A DNA stretch of 64,000 nucleotides from Emticicia aquatilis (GCF_014644295.1 NZ_BMKK01000004.1:372001-436000), one strand, 5' to 3'. Counted from the stretch's first letter, positions 26,037 through 35,164 are shown. Translations and numbers: made by a program. The notes: generated by a model from the sequence alone, not told the origin.

Positions 26037-27962
26037 ATGAAAAGCAAAATGAAGAAAATAAATCAATTACTCATAATTTTTATAATTCTGAGTGGGAAAA
26101 GCCTATTGGCTCAATCGCCCAAACAAGAACTAAAACCATTTACATTTGGTGCCATAAAGCCCACTGGCTGGCTCAAAACACAAATGCAAAAAGACCTAAA
26201 TGGATTTGTAGGAAACTTAGACAGTTTGATTCCCAAACTCATCAACGACCCTATTTATAGCTCGGCCAGATTGCAAAAACAAAGCAAGGCGAAAGACTTG
26301 GGAAACCTAAAATCAGGAGATGCCGAGGGCGATGAGCAGTATAAATGGTGGAATAGCGAAACGCAGTCTAACTGGTGGGATGGCTTTATCAGAAATGCGT
26401 TTTTGTTAGAAGATAAACAAGCCATAGCGAAGGTAGAAAAGCACGTAGAAAACATCTTAGCAACACAAGATGCTGATGGATATTTAGGCATTTATGATAA
26501 GGAGCTTCGCTATAAATTTCAAGCAGAAAATGGTGAATTATGGGCAAAAACAACACTTTATCGTGGACTTTTGGCTTATTATGAATACACCAAAAATCCA
26601 AAGGTACTTTCGGCTGTGGTAAAAGCGGTCGAAAACCTCATGCAAAATTATCCGATTAATGCTTCTCGTCCTTTTTATGCAGGGAGCGGTTTTTCGGGTG
26701 GAGTTGGACACGGTCTTACTTTTACCGATGTCTTGGATAGACTATATTTTCTTACAAAAGACAAAAAATATTTAGACTATGCGACATTCTTGTACGAAGA
26801 TTTTTCAAATAATCATGCTTCCGAAAAAGATGCTCAACTCAAAAATATTTTAGACCCAAGCTACAAATTGCAGTCGCACGGTGTACATTCTTACGAACAC
26901 ATGCGTCCGCTGATAGTTGCGGCTTTTTCGAGCAATTCACCGACGATTCAGAAAGCATTATCCGTTTATTTGTCAAGAATCCAAAAAGTAACCACACTTA
27001 CGGGCGGTGCAACAGGCGACGAATGGATTTGGAGACAGCAAGCAGATGCTACACATACGGGTTACGAATTTTGTTCATTGCACGAATTGATGGATAGCTA
27101 CGCTCTTATGCTACAAAAAACTGGTGACATGGCTTATGCCGACAAGATTGAGAATATTTTTTTCAATGCTGCACAAGGTGCAAGACACCCCGAATTATCG
27201 TCGATTGCCTATTTAAAAACCGATAATTCCTACGAAATGCTGGGAACAAAAAACGGTGAGGTTGAACCCAATCGAAAGCAAACTCGGTATAAATATTCAC
27301 CTGTCCATCAAGATGTGGCCGTATGTTGTGTGCCGAATGCGGGGCGTATTTCGCCTTATTTCTTACAAAATGCTTGGTTTAAGCAGTCAGAAACTACACT
27401 TGTGGCGGCTTTGCTTCTGCCAAATGTTTTTTCGACAGACCTCAACGGTAATAATTTGGTAATTGAGAATCAGACCGAATATCCAAACAAAAATCAATTT
27501 GCATTCAATATCAAATTAGATTCCCCGCAGACACTTACAATCAAAATCAGAAAACCGACTTGGGCAACTGCTATAAAAACGCAAGAAAAGTATCGTATCG
27601 AAGGAGATTTTATTGTTTTCAAGCAATTATTCAAAAAAACTGACCAAATAAAATTGGCATTTGAAACAAAAGTTCGGGTACTTCAAGATGCCAACGGAGA
27701 ACATTGTTTCGCTTACGGTGCATTGATTTATGCCCTGCCGATTGAACACATCGAAGAAAAAGGTCGAAAATATGCCGAAGGCTTCGAGGATACTATGTAT
27801 AGACCAACTAAAAACGAGCGATATGTTTTTGACCAACAACACAAGGCAACATTTAGCAATGGTTTTATCAATGTCAATCTGAAAAACAAGGCTACCAACA
27901 AGCTACAATCATTGCGATTACTCCCGATGAATAAAACTATTTTAAGGCAAGTAAACTTTTAA
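26037..27962 (+). CDS. Glycoside hydrolase family 127 (DUF1680) beta-L-arabinofuranosidase-like
   Basis: 641 aa from ATG 26037 (or ATG 26049), with a signal peptide ending in LLAQSP. The protein has the (alpha/alpha)6 barrel pattern of GH127, and the metal-cluster residues of this family can be recognised: Glu and Cys in GYEFCSLHELM and the adjacent cysteines in VAVCCVPNAG. GH127 enzymes release L-arabinofuranose from plant glycans and glycoproteins using a zinc-bound cysteine nucleophile. Export implies periplasmic or surface action. Starts 8 bp after the dehydrogenase gene. Confidence 0.82.
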   Translation: MKSKMKKINQLLIIFIILSGKSLLAQSPKQELKPFTFGAIKPTGWLKTQMQKDLNGFVGNLDSLIPKLINDPIYSSARLQKQSKAKDLGNLKSGDAEGDEQYKWWNSETQSNWWDGFIRNAFLLEDKQAIAKVEKHVENILATQDADGYLGIYDKELRYKFQAENGELWAKTTLYRGLLAYYEYTKNPKVLSAVVKAVENLMQNYPINASRPFYAGSGFSGGVGHGLTFTDVLDRLYFLTKDKKYLDYATFLYEDFSNNHASEKDAQLKNILDPSYKLQSHGVHSYEHMRPLIVAAFSSNSPTIQKALSVYLSRIQKVTTLTGGATGDEWIWRQQADATHTGYEFCSLHELMDSYALMLQKTGDMAYADKIENIFFNAAQGARHPELSSIAYLKTDNSYEMLGTKNGEVEPNRKQTRYKYSPVHQDVAVCCVPNAGRISPYFLQNAWFKQSETTLVAALLLPNVFSTDLNGNNLVIENQTEYPNKNQFAFNIKLDSPQTLTIKIRKPTWATAIKTQEKYRIEGDFIVFKQLFKKTDQIKLAFETKVRVLQDANGEHCFAYGALIYALPIEHIEEKGRKYAEGFEDTMYRPTKNERYVFDQQHKATFSNGFINVNLKNKATNKLQSLRLLPMNKTILRQVNF

Positions 27963-27968
27963 ACTAAG

Positions 27969-28757
27969 ATGAATTCTAAATTTTTCACCACCGAAAAAGC
28001 CACTTTTCAAGGCTTAGATTTCATTACAGTCAAGAGTAATACCTTAAAACAACGTACCGATATTACAGTTTTTACTCCGCCAAATTTAGATGAGTCGGCA
28101 ACTCCGCTCGTTATTTTGTTGCATGGTGTTTATGGCAGTCATTGGGCATGGACGATGAAGGGGAATGCCCACATAACCACTCAAAAACTCATAGAAACTG
28201 AGCAAATAAAACCCATGATTTTGGCGATGCCTTCTGATGGACTCTATGCCGATGGCAGCGGTTATGTTCCACATCAAACCGCTGATTATGAACGTTGGAT
28301 TGTGGAAGACTTGGTTGAAGTGATGAAAGAGCAGTACGCACAAATAACTGACGAATCGCCCATTTTTATTTCTGGTCTTTCGATGGGCGGATTTGGAGCT
28401 TTGCGTTTGGGGGCGAAATATCCGACCGTATTCAAGGCTTTTTCTGGGCTTTCATCTATCACTCATTTTAATCAAATCGGAGAATTTGTGTCTGATTTTG
28501 AGCAATTAAAGCAAGATGCCTTAGAACAAGATGGTGTTTTAGAATGGGTTTTGAGAAATAATGAAATCATCCCCCCTTTTCGATTTGACTGCGGAACTGA
28601 TGATATTTTGATAGAATACAACCGCCAATTACACCTTGAACTTAATAATCACGGAATAACACATACTTATGAAGAATTTTCGGGCGGCCATACTTGGGAA
28701 TATTGGACAGAGCATCTTGCTGAAACATTGTTGTTTTTTAATAAGCAATTAGTCTGA
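27969..28757 (+). CDS. Esterase D / S-formylglutathione hydrolase-like alpha/beta hydrolase
   Basis: 262 aa. LLHGVYGSHWAW is the oxyanion region, GLSMGGFGALRLG carries the nucleophile serine, with Asp in CGTDDILIEYN and His in SGGHTWEYW. The GLSMGGFGA elbow is typical of the putative esterase family (PF00756), which includes feruloyl and acetyl-xylan esterases. No signal peptide. As last gene of the operon, 7 bp after GH127, it may remove acyl groups from the glycan substrate. Confidence 0.8.
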   Translation: MNSKFFTTEKATFQGLDFITVKSNTLKQRTDITVFTPPNLDESATPLVILLHGVYGSHWAWTMKGNAHITTQKLIETEQIKPMILAMPSDGLYADGSGYVPHQTADYERWIVEDLVEVMKEQYAQITDESPIFISGLSMGGFGALRLGAKYPTVFKAFSGLSSITHFNQIGEFVSDFEQLKQDALEQDGVLEWVLRNNEIIPPFRFDCGTDDILIEYNRQLHLELNNHGITHTYEEFSGGHTWEYWTEHLAETLLFFNKQLV

Positions 28758-28785
28758 AAATTACTTTTACTACTACCAAAAACAA

Positions 28786-28814
28786 AAAAAGCAAGAGAAA
28801 ATCTCTTGCTTTTT
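28786..28814. terminator. Bidirectional terminator between esterase and SafE-like gene
   Basis: AAAAAGCAAGAGA (28786-28798) and TCTCTTGCTTTTT (28802-28814) form a perfect 13-bp stem with a 3-nt loop. Confidence 0.9.
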
Positions 28815-28835
28815 CCAACCTAAACCTAATAAATT

Positions 28836-29531
28836 CTAATGACAAAACGGAATATTTGATAAATCAATATTCTGCTTAATAATATGTGGGAACGAAATAA
28901 TTAAGCCTCTAAAAATTAACCATAATCCGATTAATGAATACGTAATCGGAATTAGTTTTGGCAACTTTGCCCCGAAGGTTTTTCTGAGCCACGTTGCACC
29001 TAAACTCACTCCCAACATCATCGGTAAAGTGCCGATACCGAATAAAAACATGAATAACATTCCATCGGTAAGGGCCTCAGTGAGAAATGCTCCGCTTAAT
29101 GCGGCATAAACTAACCCACAAGGCAAAAAACCATTCAGAATACCAAAAGAAAACTGCGTTGCGAGAGAGTGTTTCTTGAATAATTTTGACAATGATGCTT
29201 TGATATAATTTGTAAATTTGAACACATAACTATTCAAACTTATTTTTTGTTGCCAAGACTTCGGCAAAAATACACCTACTAAAATCAATCCTCCCAAAAG
29301 TATTGAAAGCGACTTTTGCGAAACAAAATAGGTAGTGCTTTCTCCGATAAAACCTACTAAAAGTCCAAGCACTGCATAAGTCATTATTCTTCCCCCGTTA
29401 TATAATACTCTGCCCATAATAAACTTCCAGCGTTTGGAAGTATCGGCTGGCAAAATCATAGCGATTGGTCCACACATACCAACGCAGTGCAAACTACCAA
29501 TAAAGCCCATTATGAATGCTGAGTAAAACAT
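28836..29531 (-). CDS. Sulfite exporter TauE/SafE-like membrane protein of the cco cluster
   Basis: 231 aa from ATG 29531; an upstream TTG is less likely. About six hydrophobic helices. The start FIMGFIGSLHCVGMCGPIAM, with its paired cysteines in HCVGMCGP, is characteristic of the SafE-like proteins encoded next to cbb3 oxidase assembly genes, which are thought to take part in copper or heavy-metal handling. Last gene of the ccoNO-Q-P-G-H series. Confidence 0.82.
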   Translation of the reverse strand: MFYSAFIMGFIGSLHCVGMCGPIAMILPADTSKRWKFIMGRVLYNGGRIMTYAVLGLLVGFIGESTTYFVSQKSLSILLGGLILVGVFLPKSWQQKISLNSYVFKFTNYIKASLSKLFKKHSLATQFSFGILNGFLPCGLVYAALSGAFLTEALTDGMLFMFLFGIGTLPMMLGVSLGATWLRKTFGAKLPKLIPITYSLIGLWLIFRGLIISFPHIIKQNIDLSNIPFCH

Positions 29532-29631
29532 ATTTTTAGACAAAAGATTTTAGACAAAAGACAAGAGATTTCAAAAAAGAGAAAGTATTTCAAAAAAATC
29601 TTTTGTCTCTTGTCTAATATCTTACATCTTA
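29532..29631. repeat. Inverted-repeat spacer, GACAAAAGA word family
   Basis: GACAAAAGATTTT occurs near the left end (from about 29540), with related words AGACAAAAGACAAGAG. Their reverse complements AAAATCTTTTGTC and TCTTGTCTAATATC lie near the right end, so the spacer between ccoH and the SafE gene can fold back on itself. Confidence 0.6.
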
Positions 29632-30069
29632 CTATAAGGTCATTTTTTCTTCTTTGTAATATCCTTTGCCGTCTTTATTCCATGTGACTTTTACTACCCA
29701 CAAACCACGGTCAAGTTTCGACACTGGTATTGATTGATTCTCGACACTGGCAATATTAAGTTTCACAGCGAAATCCTTTCGAGCATCTGATGGACGATAG
29801 AAATTAATTTCACCAGTTGAGCCGATAGATTCTTTTGGAAAATCTAAATTTACAACTTGCTTGTCAGTCTGATAATTGAATTTCAATTCTGACGAAAGCT
29901 GATTGGTATTATTCATTTTGTCGATATTATCTTGGTACGCTAATTCCTTCTGATAATAATCCTGACTAACCAAATGTATATCGTCTTGTTGGAGGCATTT
30001 CCAAACCAAAAAGCCCATAAAACCGACAAAACTTAAATAAACGATTGCTATTTTTTTTCCCCAGTTCAT
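29632..30069 (-). CDS. ccoH: FixH/CcoH family cbb3 oxidase assembly protein
   Basis: 145 aa: one N-terminal membrane helix (about 6-25) and a periplasmic beta domain. The LVSQDYYQKELAYQDNIDKMNN segment directly after the helix is the FixH signature. CcoH is needed for stable cbb3 oxidase assembly. Order after ccoG matches the usual ccoGHIS arrangement, although ccoI and ccoS lie at the other end of this island. Confidence 0.85.
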   Translation of the reverse strand: MNWGKKIAIVYLSFVGFMGFLVWKCLQQDDIHLVSQDYYQKELAYQDNIDKMNNTNQLSSELKFNYQTDKQVVNLDFPKESIGSTGEINFYRPSDARKDFAVKLNIASVENQSIPVSKLDRGLWVVKVTWNKDGKGYYKEEKMTL

Positions 30070-30080
30070 TTTATTGAAAT

Positions 30081-30160
30081 TTTGAATGATAGAATGAGTG
30101 AATGATAGAGTAATAAAACAGAGGAATATTCACTCATTCTATCATTGACTCATTCAAAAT
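30081..30160. repeat. Inverted-repeat spacer, TCATTCTATCATT word family
   Basis: AATGATAGAATGAGTGAAT (30085-30103) has its exact reverse complement at 30128-30146 around a 24-nt loop, and flanking AAATTTTGAATGA also recurs inverted (TCATTCAAAATTT). Same word type as 18891-19014 and 60275-60291. Confidence 0.8.
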
Positions 30161-30164
30161 TTAT

Positions 30165-31589
30165 TTACTCTGCTGGCCCTAAGAAGTTGGTTTTTACGGT
30201 TTCTACGAGCGTATTACCGTTGTAAACTTCAATTTTTAGTGGCGTTTTTATATCAGTAACTTTATTTTTGGGCATGTCTAAGAAAAATACGGCGTCAGCT
30301 CGGCCCTGCATTGGTACATTGAGTTTTCCACCTTGAATTCTGATAACACCTTTGTTTTCAGCTACTTTGAGCGTTAATTGTATCGGCTCTGATGTTTTAT
30401 TAATAAATTGTACGTTGTACAAATTACTGATAATACCATTGGGTTGTTCTTGATACATTTGCCCCGGCACACGCATAATGGTAGTTTCAACCATCGTTCG
30501 GCTCAATAATAAATATGCTTCAACTCCGATTAAAAGCAATAACACAACTGAGTAAGCATAAGCTCTAATCGACATCTTAAACGGCGTGCGTTTTTCGATA
30601 CTTTCTTGTGATGCGTATTTGATAAGCCCCGTTGGTTTATCAATTTTTATCATTACTTCATCGCAAGCATCAATACACGCCGTACAGTTTACACATTCAA
30701 GTTGAGTTCCGTTGCGAATATCAATACCCGTTGGACAAACCTGCACGCATAAGGCACAGTCTATACAGTCTCCGTGTTTTACGCCATTTACTTTTTCTGG
30801 GCTTTTAGTCAATTTTCCTCTTGGTTCTCCACGAACAAAATCATACATGATTGCCATTGTACTACGACCCATTAAAACACCTTGCAGACGTCCGTACGGA
30901 CAAATAGCTATACAAACTTGCTCACGTAGGCGAGTAAAAACGAAGTAAAATAATCCAGTAAAAACAATGATTCCGATAAACCCTGACCAGTGTTTGGCAG
31001 GTGAAACAGTGACGATACTGATGGTTTCTTCAATTCCGATGATATAGGCCATTGTGAAGTGAGCAATAATCACCGAAAAGAGAATATATATAAAATGCTT
31101 GAGTGTCTTTTTCCTAATTTTTTCGGCAGTCCATGGGCTACTATCAAGCTTTTGTTGTTGACGAGCGTCTCCTTCAATCCAGTATTCGATTTTACGGAAA
31201 ATCATTTCCAAAAAAACGGTTTGTGGACAAGCCCAACCACACCAAAAACGGCCATAAACTACTGTGAATAAGATGATAAATACAAAAAATGTAATCATCC
31301 CTAAGCCAAACAACACAAAATCTTGTGGAAAGAAAGCCTGACCGAAAATCACAAACTTTCTATCAAAGATATTCATCATCAATAACGGTTGTCCGTTGAT
31401 TTTGATGAAAGGTACTGAGAAGAATATCGTTAGAAAAACGATGGTGGCAATAATGCGTTTGTTATGAAAACTTCCTTTTGGTTTCTTTGGATGTAACCAA
31501 ATTCGCTTCCCATTTTTATCAACCGTGGCAATGGTATCACGGTACTCTTCATCATAAAAGTCCGAAATATTGGGTGCTGTTGTATTCAT
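30165..31589 (-). CDS. ccoG: Cytochrome c oxidase accessory protein CcoG (RdxA/FixG family)
   Basis: 474 aa. Five or so membrane helices, a CGWACPQTVFLEM motif of the FixG/NapH-like membrane domain, and two ferredoxin-type clusters (CIDCALCVQVCPTGID and CVNCTACIDACDEVM) in the middle. The C-terminal third is an Ig-like periplasmic domain. CcoG is a copper reductase that supplies Cu(I) to cbb3 oxidase. It lies between ccoP and ccoH. Confidence 0.93.
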   Translation of the reverse strand: MNTTAPNISDFYDEEYRDTIATVDKNGKRIWLHPKKPKGSFHNKRIIATIVFLTIFFSVPFIKINGQPLLMMNIFDRKFVIFGQAFFPQDFVLFGLGMITFFVFIILFTVVYGRFWCGWACPQTVFLEMIFRKIEYWIEGDARQQQKLDSSPWTAEKIRKKTLKHFIYILFSVIIAHFTMAYIIGIEETISIVTVSPAKHWSGFIGIIVFTGLFYFVFTRLREQVCIAICPYGRLQGVLMGRSTMAIMYDFVRGEPRGKLTKSPEKVNGVKHGDCIDCALCVQVCPTGIDIRNGTQLECVNCTACIDACDEVMIKIDKPTGLIKYASQESIEKRTPFKMSIRAYAYSVVLLLLIGVEAYLLLSRTMVETTIMRVPGQMYQEQPNGIISNLYNVQFINKTSEPIQLTLKVAENKGVIRIQGGKLNVPMQGRADAVFFLDMPKNKVTDIKTPLKIEVYNGNTLVETVKTNFLGPAE

Positions 31590-31635
31590 TAGTTCTTATA
31601 GAGGTTCGGCACTGCGTTTGAAAGCCGAATATTAA

Positions 31636-31665
31636 CCAAGCCTTCCCCAGTCGAGGAAGGCTTGG
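31636..31665 (-). terminator. Hairpin between ccoP and ccoG
   Basis: CCAAGCCTTCC (31636-31646) pairs with GGAAGGCTTGG (31655-31665), 8-nt loop. It lies between cotranscribed genes and has no long T-run, so it may be a partial terminator or an mRNA stability element. Confidence 0.5.
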
Positions 31666-31672
31666 GAGAATT

Positions 31673-32461
31673 TTATTTTGTTGCGGTCGAATCAGCCGCT
31701 ACTTTTTCTCCTTGTGGAGCTTTGGCATTGGCCGGATTCGTTCCTTTTATCGACACGATGTAGTTGGCTACATCTTGAATCTCATTAGGCTTTAAGGTTG
31801 CCTTCCAAGCAATCATACCTTTTTCGGGAACACCGTTTTTGATGGTTTTGAAAATATCATTGATAGTTCCACCGTGCAACCAGTATTCGTCAGTAAGGTT
31901 TGGTCCTACGCCACCTTCGCCAGCTGCTCCGTGGCACGCCACGCATTTTCCAGTAAAGATTTCTTTTCCTTTTGCCACAACCTTCGCATCAGAAACCAAT
32001 AATTTTACCGTTTTCTCGTCAATACTATTGGCGTTTTTGGCTTGGTATTCTTCAATTTGTTTTTGAGCTACTGCTACTTCTTGCGTATATTCTTCTTCTT
32101 GAAGCGGACTCGACGCCCAAACGTGATAATCGAGCATATAAATTACTGCAAAAACAATAGTTGCATAGAAGAGGTATTTCCACCAAGGTGGAAGGTGATT
32201 ATCCAACTCCCTGATACCATCATAGTTGTGGTTCAATAAAATAACTTCTTCTTTTTCGAGTGGCACTGCTCCTGTAAGGCCTTTCCACCATGTGTTGAAG
32301 CTAAACGCTTCGATAACTTTTCCACTTCGCTCAGCATCTATTTGCTTTAATGCACGAAAGATTCCGAACACCACAAATAAGATAACAATTGCGAAAATGA
32401 CGAGAATTACCAATATCAAGAATAGAATAAGTTCATCTCCTGTTTTGAATGATAAGTTCAT
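31673..32461 (-). CDS. ccoP: cbb3-type cytochrome c oxidase subunit III (CcoP), one heme c
   Basis: 262 aa. Two membrane helices (about 9-35 and 94-115), then a single cytochrome c domain with CVACH at 173-177 and a methionine ligand downstream (GMIAWK). Proteobacterial CcoP has two heme c domains; this one has one, giving a shorter protein. The subunit passes electrons to CcoO/CcoN. The C-terminus is a short Ala/Lys tail. Confidence 0.9.
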   Translation of the reverse strand: MNLSFKTGDELILFLILVILVIFAIVILFVVFGIFRALKQIDAERSGKVIEAFSFNTWWKGLTGAVPLEKEEVILLNHNYDGIRELDNHLPPWWKYLFYATIVFAVIYMLDYHVWASSPLQEEEYTQEVAVAQKQIEEYQAKNANSIDEKTVKLLVSDAKVVAKGKEIFTGKCVACHGAAGEGGVGPNLTDEYWLHGGTINDIFKTIKNGVPEKGMIAWKATLKPNEIQDVANYIVSIKGTNPANAKAPQGEKVAADSTATK

Positions 32462-32495
32462 TTATGACAATTTTTAAGGATTGATAATGTATTTT

Positions 32496-32534
32496 TAGTC
32501 GATGGTCCACGGACAATAGTCGATACTTAGTCCA
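32496..32534. repeat. GTCGATAG/GTCCAC word spacer between ccoQ and ccoP
   Basis: TAGTCGATGGTCCACGGACA, then AATAGTCGATACTTAGTCCA: two linked copies of the word pair that fills the 32736-32797 spacer on the other side of ccoQ. Confidence 0.55.
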
Positions 32535-32553
32535 GACCTCTATCCTTGAAAAC

Positions 32554-32718
32554 CTATTTTTCAGAATCGAAAGGAAGGTTTTCCATGTGTTTTACATATT
32601 TTTTGTCGGCTTTAAAAACCCAAATTCCAAGAGCCGTAAAGAATACCATAAAGACTATTAGCGAAAAGATGGGATAAATTGAAACCCCTTCGATGCTATT
32701 TAATGCGTTCTTAAACAT
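32554..32718 (-). CDS. ccoQ: CcoQ-like small subunit of cbb3 oxidase
   Basis: 54 aa, read directly from the minus strand (ATG 32716-32718, stop 32554-32556). One membrane helix (about residues 13-36, IYPIFSLIVFMVFFTALGIW), then a charged tail with FKADKKYVKHMENLP. Length, position between ccoNO and ccoP and the single helix followed by a Lys-rich tail fit CcoQ/FixQ, which stabilises the oxidase. No other gene is in this gap. Confidence 0.85.
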   Translation of the reverse strand: MFKNALNSIEGVSIYPIFSLIVFMVFFTALGIWVFKADKKYVKHMENLPFDSEK

Positions 32719-32735
32719 AATTTTATTTGTTTATT

Positions 32736-32797
32736 AGTCCACTGTCGATAGTCCACAGATTTGTTTGCTATTGACCGTGGACAGTGGACTATCGACT
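32736..32797. repeat. Inverted word spacer between ccoNO and ccoQ
   Basis: AGTCCACTGTCGATAGTCCA on the left and GTGGACAGTGGACTATCGAC on the right contain the same two words (AGTCCACTGT and CGATAGTCCAC) in opposite orientation but changed order, so the ends pair imperfectly. Part of a five-site family in this window. Confidence 0.65.
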
Positions 32798-32801
32798 AAA
32801 G

Positions 32802-34979
32802 TCATTTTACTGCTGTTTGTTCTTTTTTGATGTCAGTACCCATACGTTGCAAGTAAGCAATGAGGGCAATGATTTCACGGTCACCTTTGGTTTTGATTTT
32901 GGCATCGGCCAACGATTTCACAATTCCTTCGGCTTGAGCCTCAGCATTGGCAATGGCTTCGTCTTCAAAACCTTCTGGGTAAGGCACACCTAACTTACGC
33001 ATCACACCGATTTTATCAGGAATCAAATTTTTGTTGTATTTATCTGATAATAACCACGGGTAAGTTGGCATAATCGAACCTGGCGACATTGTTTGTGGGT
33101 CCATCATGTGGTTGTAGTGCCAGCTATCTGGGTATTTACCACCAACACGGTGCAAATCTGGACCAGTACGCTTAGAACCCCATTGGAACGGGTGGTCGTA
33201 AACAAACTCACCTGCTTTTGAGTATTCTCCGTAACGCTCGGTTTCAGAACGGAATGGACGAATCATTTGAGAGTGACAAGTGTAACAACCTTCACGGATA
33301 TAAATATCACGGCCTTCGAGTTCGAGTGGTGTGTATGGTTTTACCGATGCGATTGTCGGAATGTTAGATTCAACCAACCATGTCGGTACGAACTCAACAA
33401 TACCTCCAATAATTACGGCAACTAAAGACAACACCATAAAAATCACTGGTTTACGCTCAAGAGATGCGTGCCATCCTTCACCTGAGATTCTAACATTTTT
33501 AACCAACGCAGGAGCTTCATCGTATTCGTCAGCTACAAAACTTCCTTGTCCAGCAGTTTTTATTAAGTTATAAATCATGATGAAAGTACCGAGCAAGTAA
33601 ATCAAACCACCGAATGCACGCATGGCATAAAGCGGAATCAACTGAGTTACGGTTTCTAAGAAGTTTGGATAAGCCAAGAAACCTTCTTTTGTAAACTCTT
33701 TCCACATCAAACTTTGCGTAAAACCAGCCCAGTACATTGGCAAGGTCCAGAACAAAATACCGAGTGTACCCATCCAAAAGTGCGTATTTGCCAATGATAA
33801 AGAGTAGATTTTGGTCTTCCACATTCTTGGTACTAACCAATAGAGCATACCAAAAATCATGAATCCGTTCCAACCTAAACCACCTACGTGAACGTGAGCA
33901 ATTGTCCAGTCAGTAAAGTGCGAAATCGCATTTACGTTTTTCAAAGAGAGCAATGGGCCTTCAAAAGTAGCCATACCATAAGCAGTAACAGCAACTACGA
34001 AGAATTTAAGAACTGGGTCTTCACGAACTCTATCCCAAGCACCACGGAGTGTCAAGAGACCATTCAACATACCACCCCAAGATGGAGCAATGAGCATAAT
34101 CGAGAACACAGTACCCAAACTTTGAGCCCAATCAGGCAACGAAGAATAAAGTAAGTGGTGAGGCCCAGCCCAGATGTATAGGAAAATAAGTGACCAAAAG
34201 TGAATGATTGACAATTTATAAGAGAAAACTGGTCGGTTGGCCGCTTTAGGCATGAAATAATACATCAAACCTAAGAATGGAGTTGTTAAGAAAAACGCAA
34301 CCGCATTATGTCCGTACCACCATTGTACAAGGGCATCTTGCACACCAGCGTAGATTGAGTAACTCTTGGTCCAAGTAAGAGGTAATTCCAAAGAGTTTAC
34401 GATATGAAGCATGGCAACCGTGATGAATGTAGCGATATAAAACCAAACAGCTACATACATATGGCGTTCACGACGCTTGATGATTGTACCAATCATATTG
34501 ATACCAAAAACAACCCACACCAATGCAATCGCAATATCAATTGGCCATTCGAGTTCGGCATATTCTTTTGATGTTGTGATTCCCAGCGGAAGTGTGATTG
34601 CCGCAGATAAGATAATTAATTGCCAGCCCCAGAAGTGAACCCAACTCAATGTTTTATTAAACATCGGTGTTTTCAATAAGCGTGGCAATGAGTAATAAAT
34701 ACCCCCAAACATAGCATTACCAACAAAAGCGAAGATAATAGCGTTGGTGTGAAGTGGGCGAATACGTCCGAATGTAGTAAACGGAATGCCGAGATTGGCT
34801 GATGGCCAAAACAACTGAGTAGCTGCTGTAAGACCCACCAACATACCGACAACTCCGAAGATTACGGAAGCAATCATAAAGGCTTTTACTACTTTATTGT
34901 CGTAATAAAACCCTTCTAATGCACCCCCACCCCCTGAATGAGAGTCATTACTAAAAAAAGGTTTGGCAAATAATCGCAT
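32802..34979 (-). CDS. ccoNO: Fused cbb3-type cytochrome c oxidase subunits I and II (CcoN-CcoO)
   Basis: 725 aa from ATG 34979 (an upstream start adds 28 atypical residues). Residues about 20-480 are the twelve-helix heme-copper oxidase subunit I with its histidine ligands, for example GHNAVAFFLTTP and TIAHVHVGGLGWNG. After a further helix the CcoO part begins near 525, with a single cytochrome c site CYTCH at 565-569. Fusion of ccoN and ccoO into one gene is characteristic of Bacteroidota. The enzyme is a high-affinity terminal oxidase used at low oxygen. Confidence 0.93.
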   Translation of the reverse strand: MRLFAKPFFSNDSHSGGGGALEGFYYDNKVVKAFMIASVIFGVVGMLVGLTAATQLFWPSANLGIPFTTFGRIRPLHTNAIIFAFVGNAMFGGIYYSLPRLLKTPMFNKTLSWVHFWGWQLIILSAAITLPLGITTSKEYAELEWPIDIAIALVWVVFGINMIGTIIKRRERHMYVAVWFYIATFITVAMLHIVNSLELPLTWTKSYSIYAGVQDALVQWWYGHNAVAFFLTTPFLGLMYYFMPKAANRPVFSYKLSIIHFWSLIFLYIWAGPHHLLYSSLPDWAQSLGTVFSIMLIAPSWGGMLNGLLTLRGAWDRVREDPVLKFFVVAVTAYGMATFEGPLLSLKNVNAISHFTDWTIAHVHVGGLGWNGFMIFGMLYWLVPRMWKTKIYSLSLANTHFWMGTLGILFWTLPMYWAGFTQSLMWKEFTKEGFLAYPNFLETVTQLIPLYAMRAFGGLIYLLGTFIMIYNLIKTAGQGSFVADEYDEAPALVKNVRISGEGWHASLERKPVIFMVLSLVAVIIGGIVEFVPTWLVESNIPTIASVKPYTPLELEGRDIYIREGCYTCHSQMIRPFRSETERYGEYSKAGEFVYDHPFQWGSKRTGPDLHRVGGKYPDSWHYNHMMDPQTMSPGSIMPTYPWLLSDKYNKNLIPDKIGVMRKLGVPYPEGFEDEAIANAEAQAEGIVKSLADAKIKTKGDREIIALIAYLQRMGTDIKKEQTAVK

Positions 34980-35106
34980 AAGATTTGGTTTATGGTAGAT
35001 AGTAAAAAACTGAGGTATGAGACTTGAGATATGAGAATCATTAATTCGTTCTAAATTCTGCACTCTTAATTCTTAATCCTGTAATATCATGGCGTAAAAT
35101 TACAAG
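34980..35106 (-). promoter_or_regulatory. ccoNO upstream spacer
   Basis: 127 bp holding low-complexity words (TGAGGTATGAGACTTGAGAT near 35011, TTAATTCTTAATCC near 35068). It must carry the 5' leader of ccoNO. No clear TAnnTTTG box seen. Confidence 0.35.
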
Positions 35107-35138
35107 CAGACCCCAGTCAAAAACATGACTGAGGTCTG
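35107..35138 (-). terminator. Hairpin after the 35165 gene
   Basis: CAGACCCCAGTC (35107-35118) pairs with GACTGAGGTCTG (35127-35138) with one mismatch, 8-nt loop, between the helical protein gene and ccoNO. Confidence 0.5.
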
Positions 35139-35146
35139 AAGGAAAC

Positions 35147-35160
35147 ATGATTAAAATCAT
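35147..35160. promoter_or_regulatory. FNR-like half-site palindrome upstream of ccoNO
   Basis: ATGATTAAAATCAT contains TGAT-N4-ATCA, the spacing of an FNR/Crp box (TTGAT-N4-ATCAA), 168 bp before the ccoNO start. Suggestive for a low-oxygen oxidase; AT-rich DNA makes chance matches fairly common. Confidence 0.35.
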
Positions 35161-35164
35161 ATAA

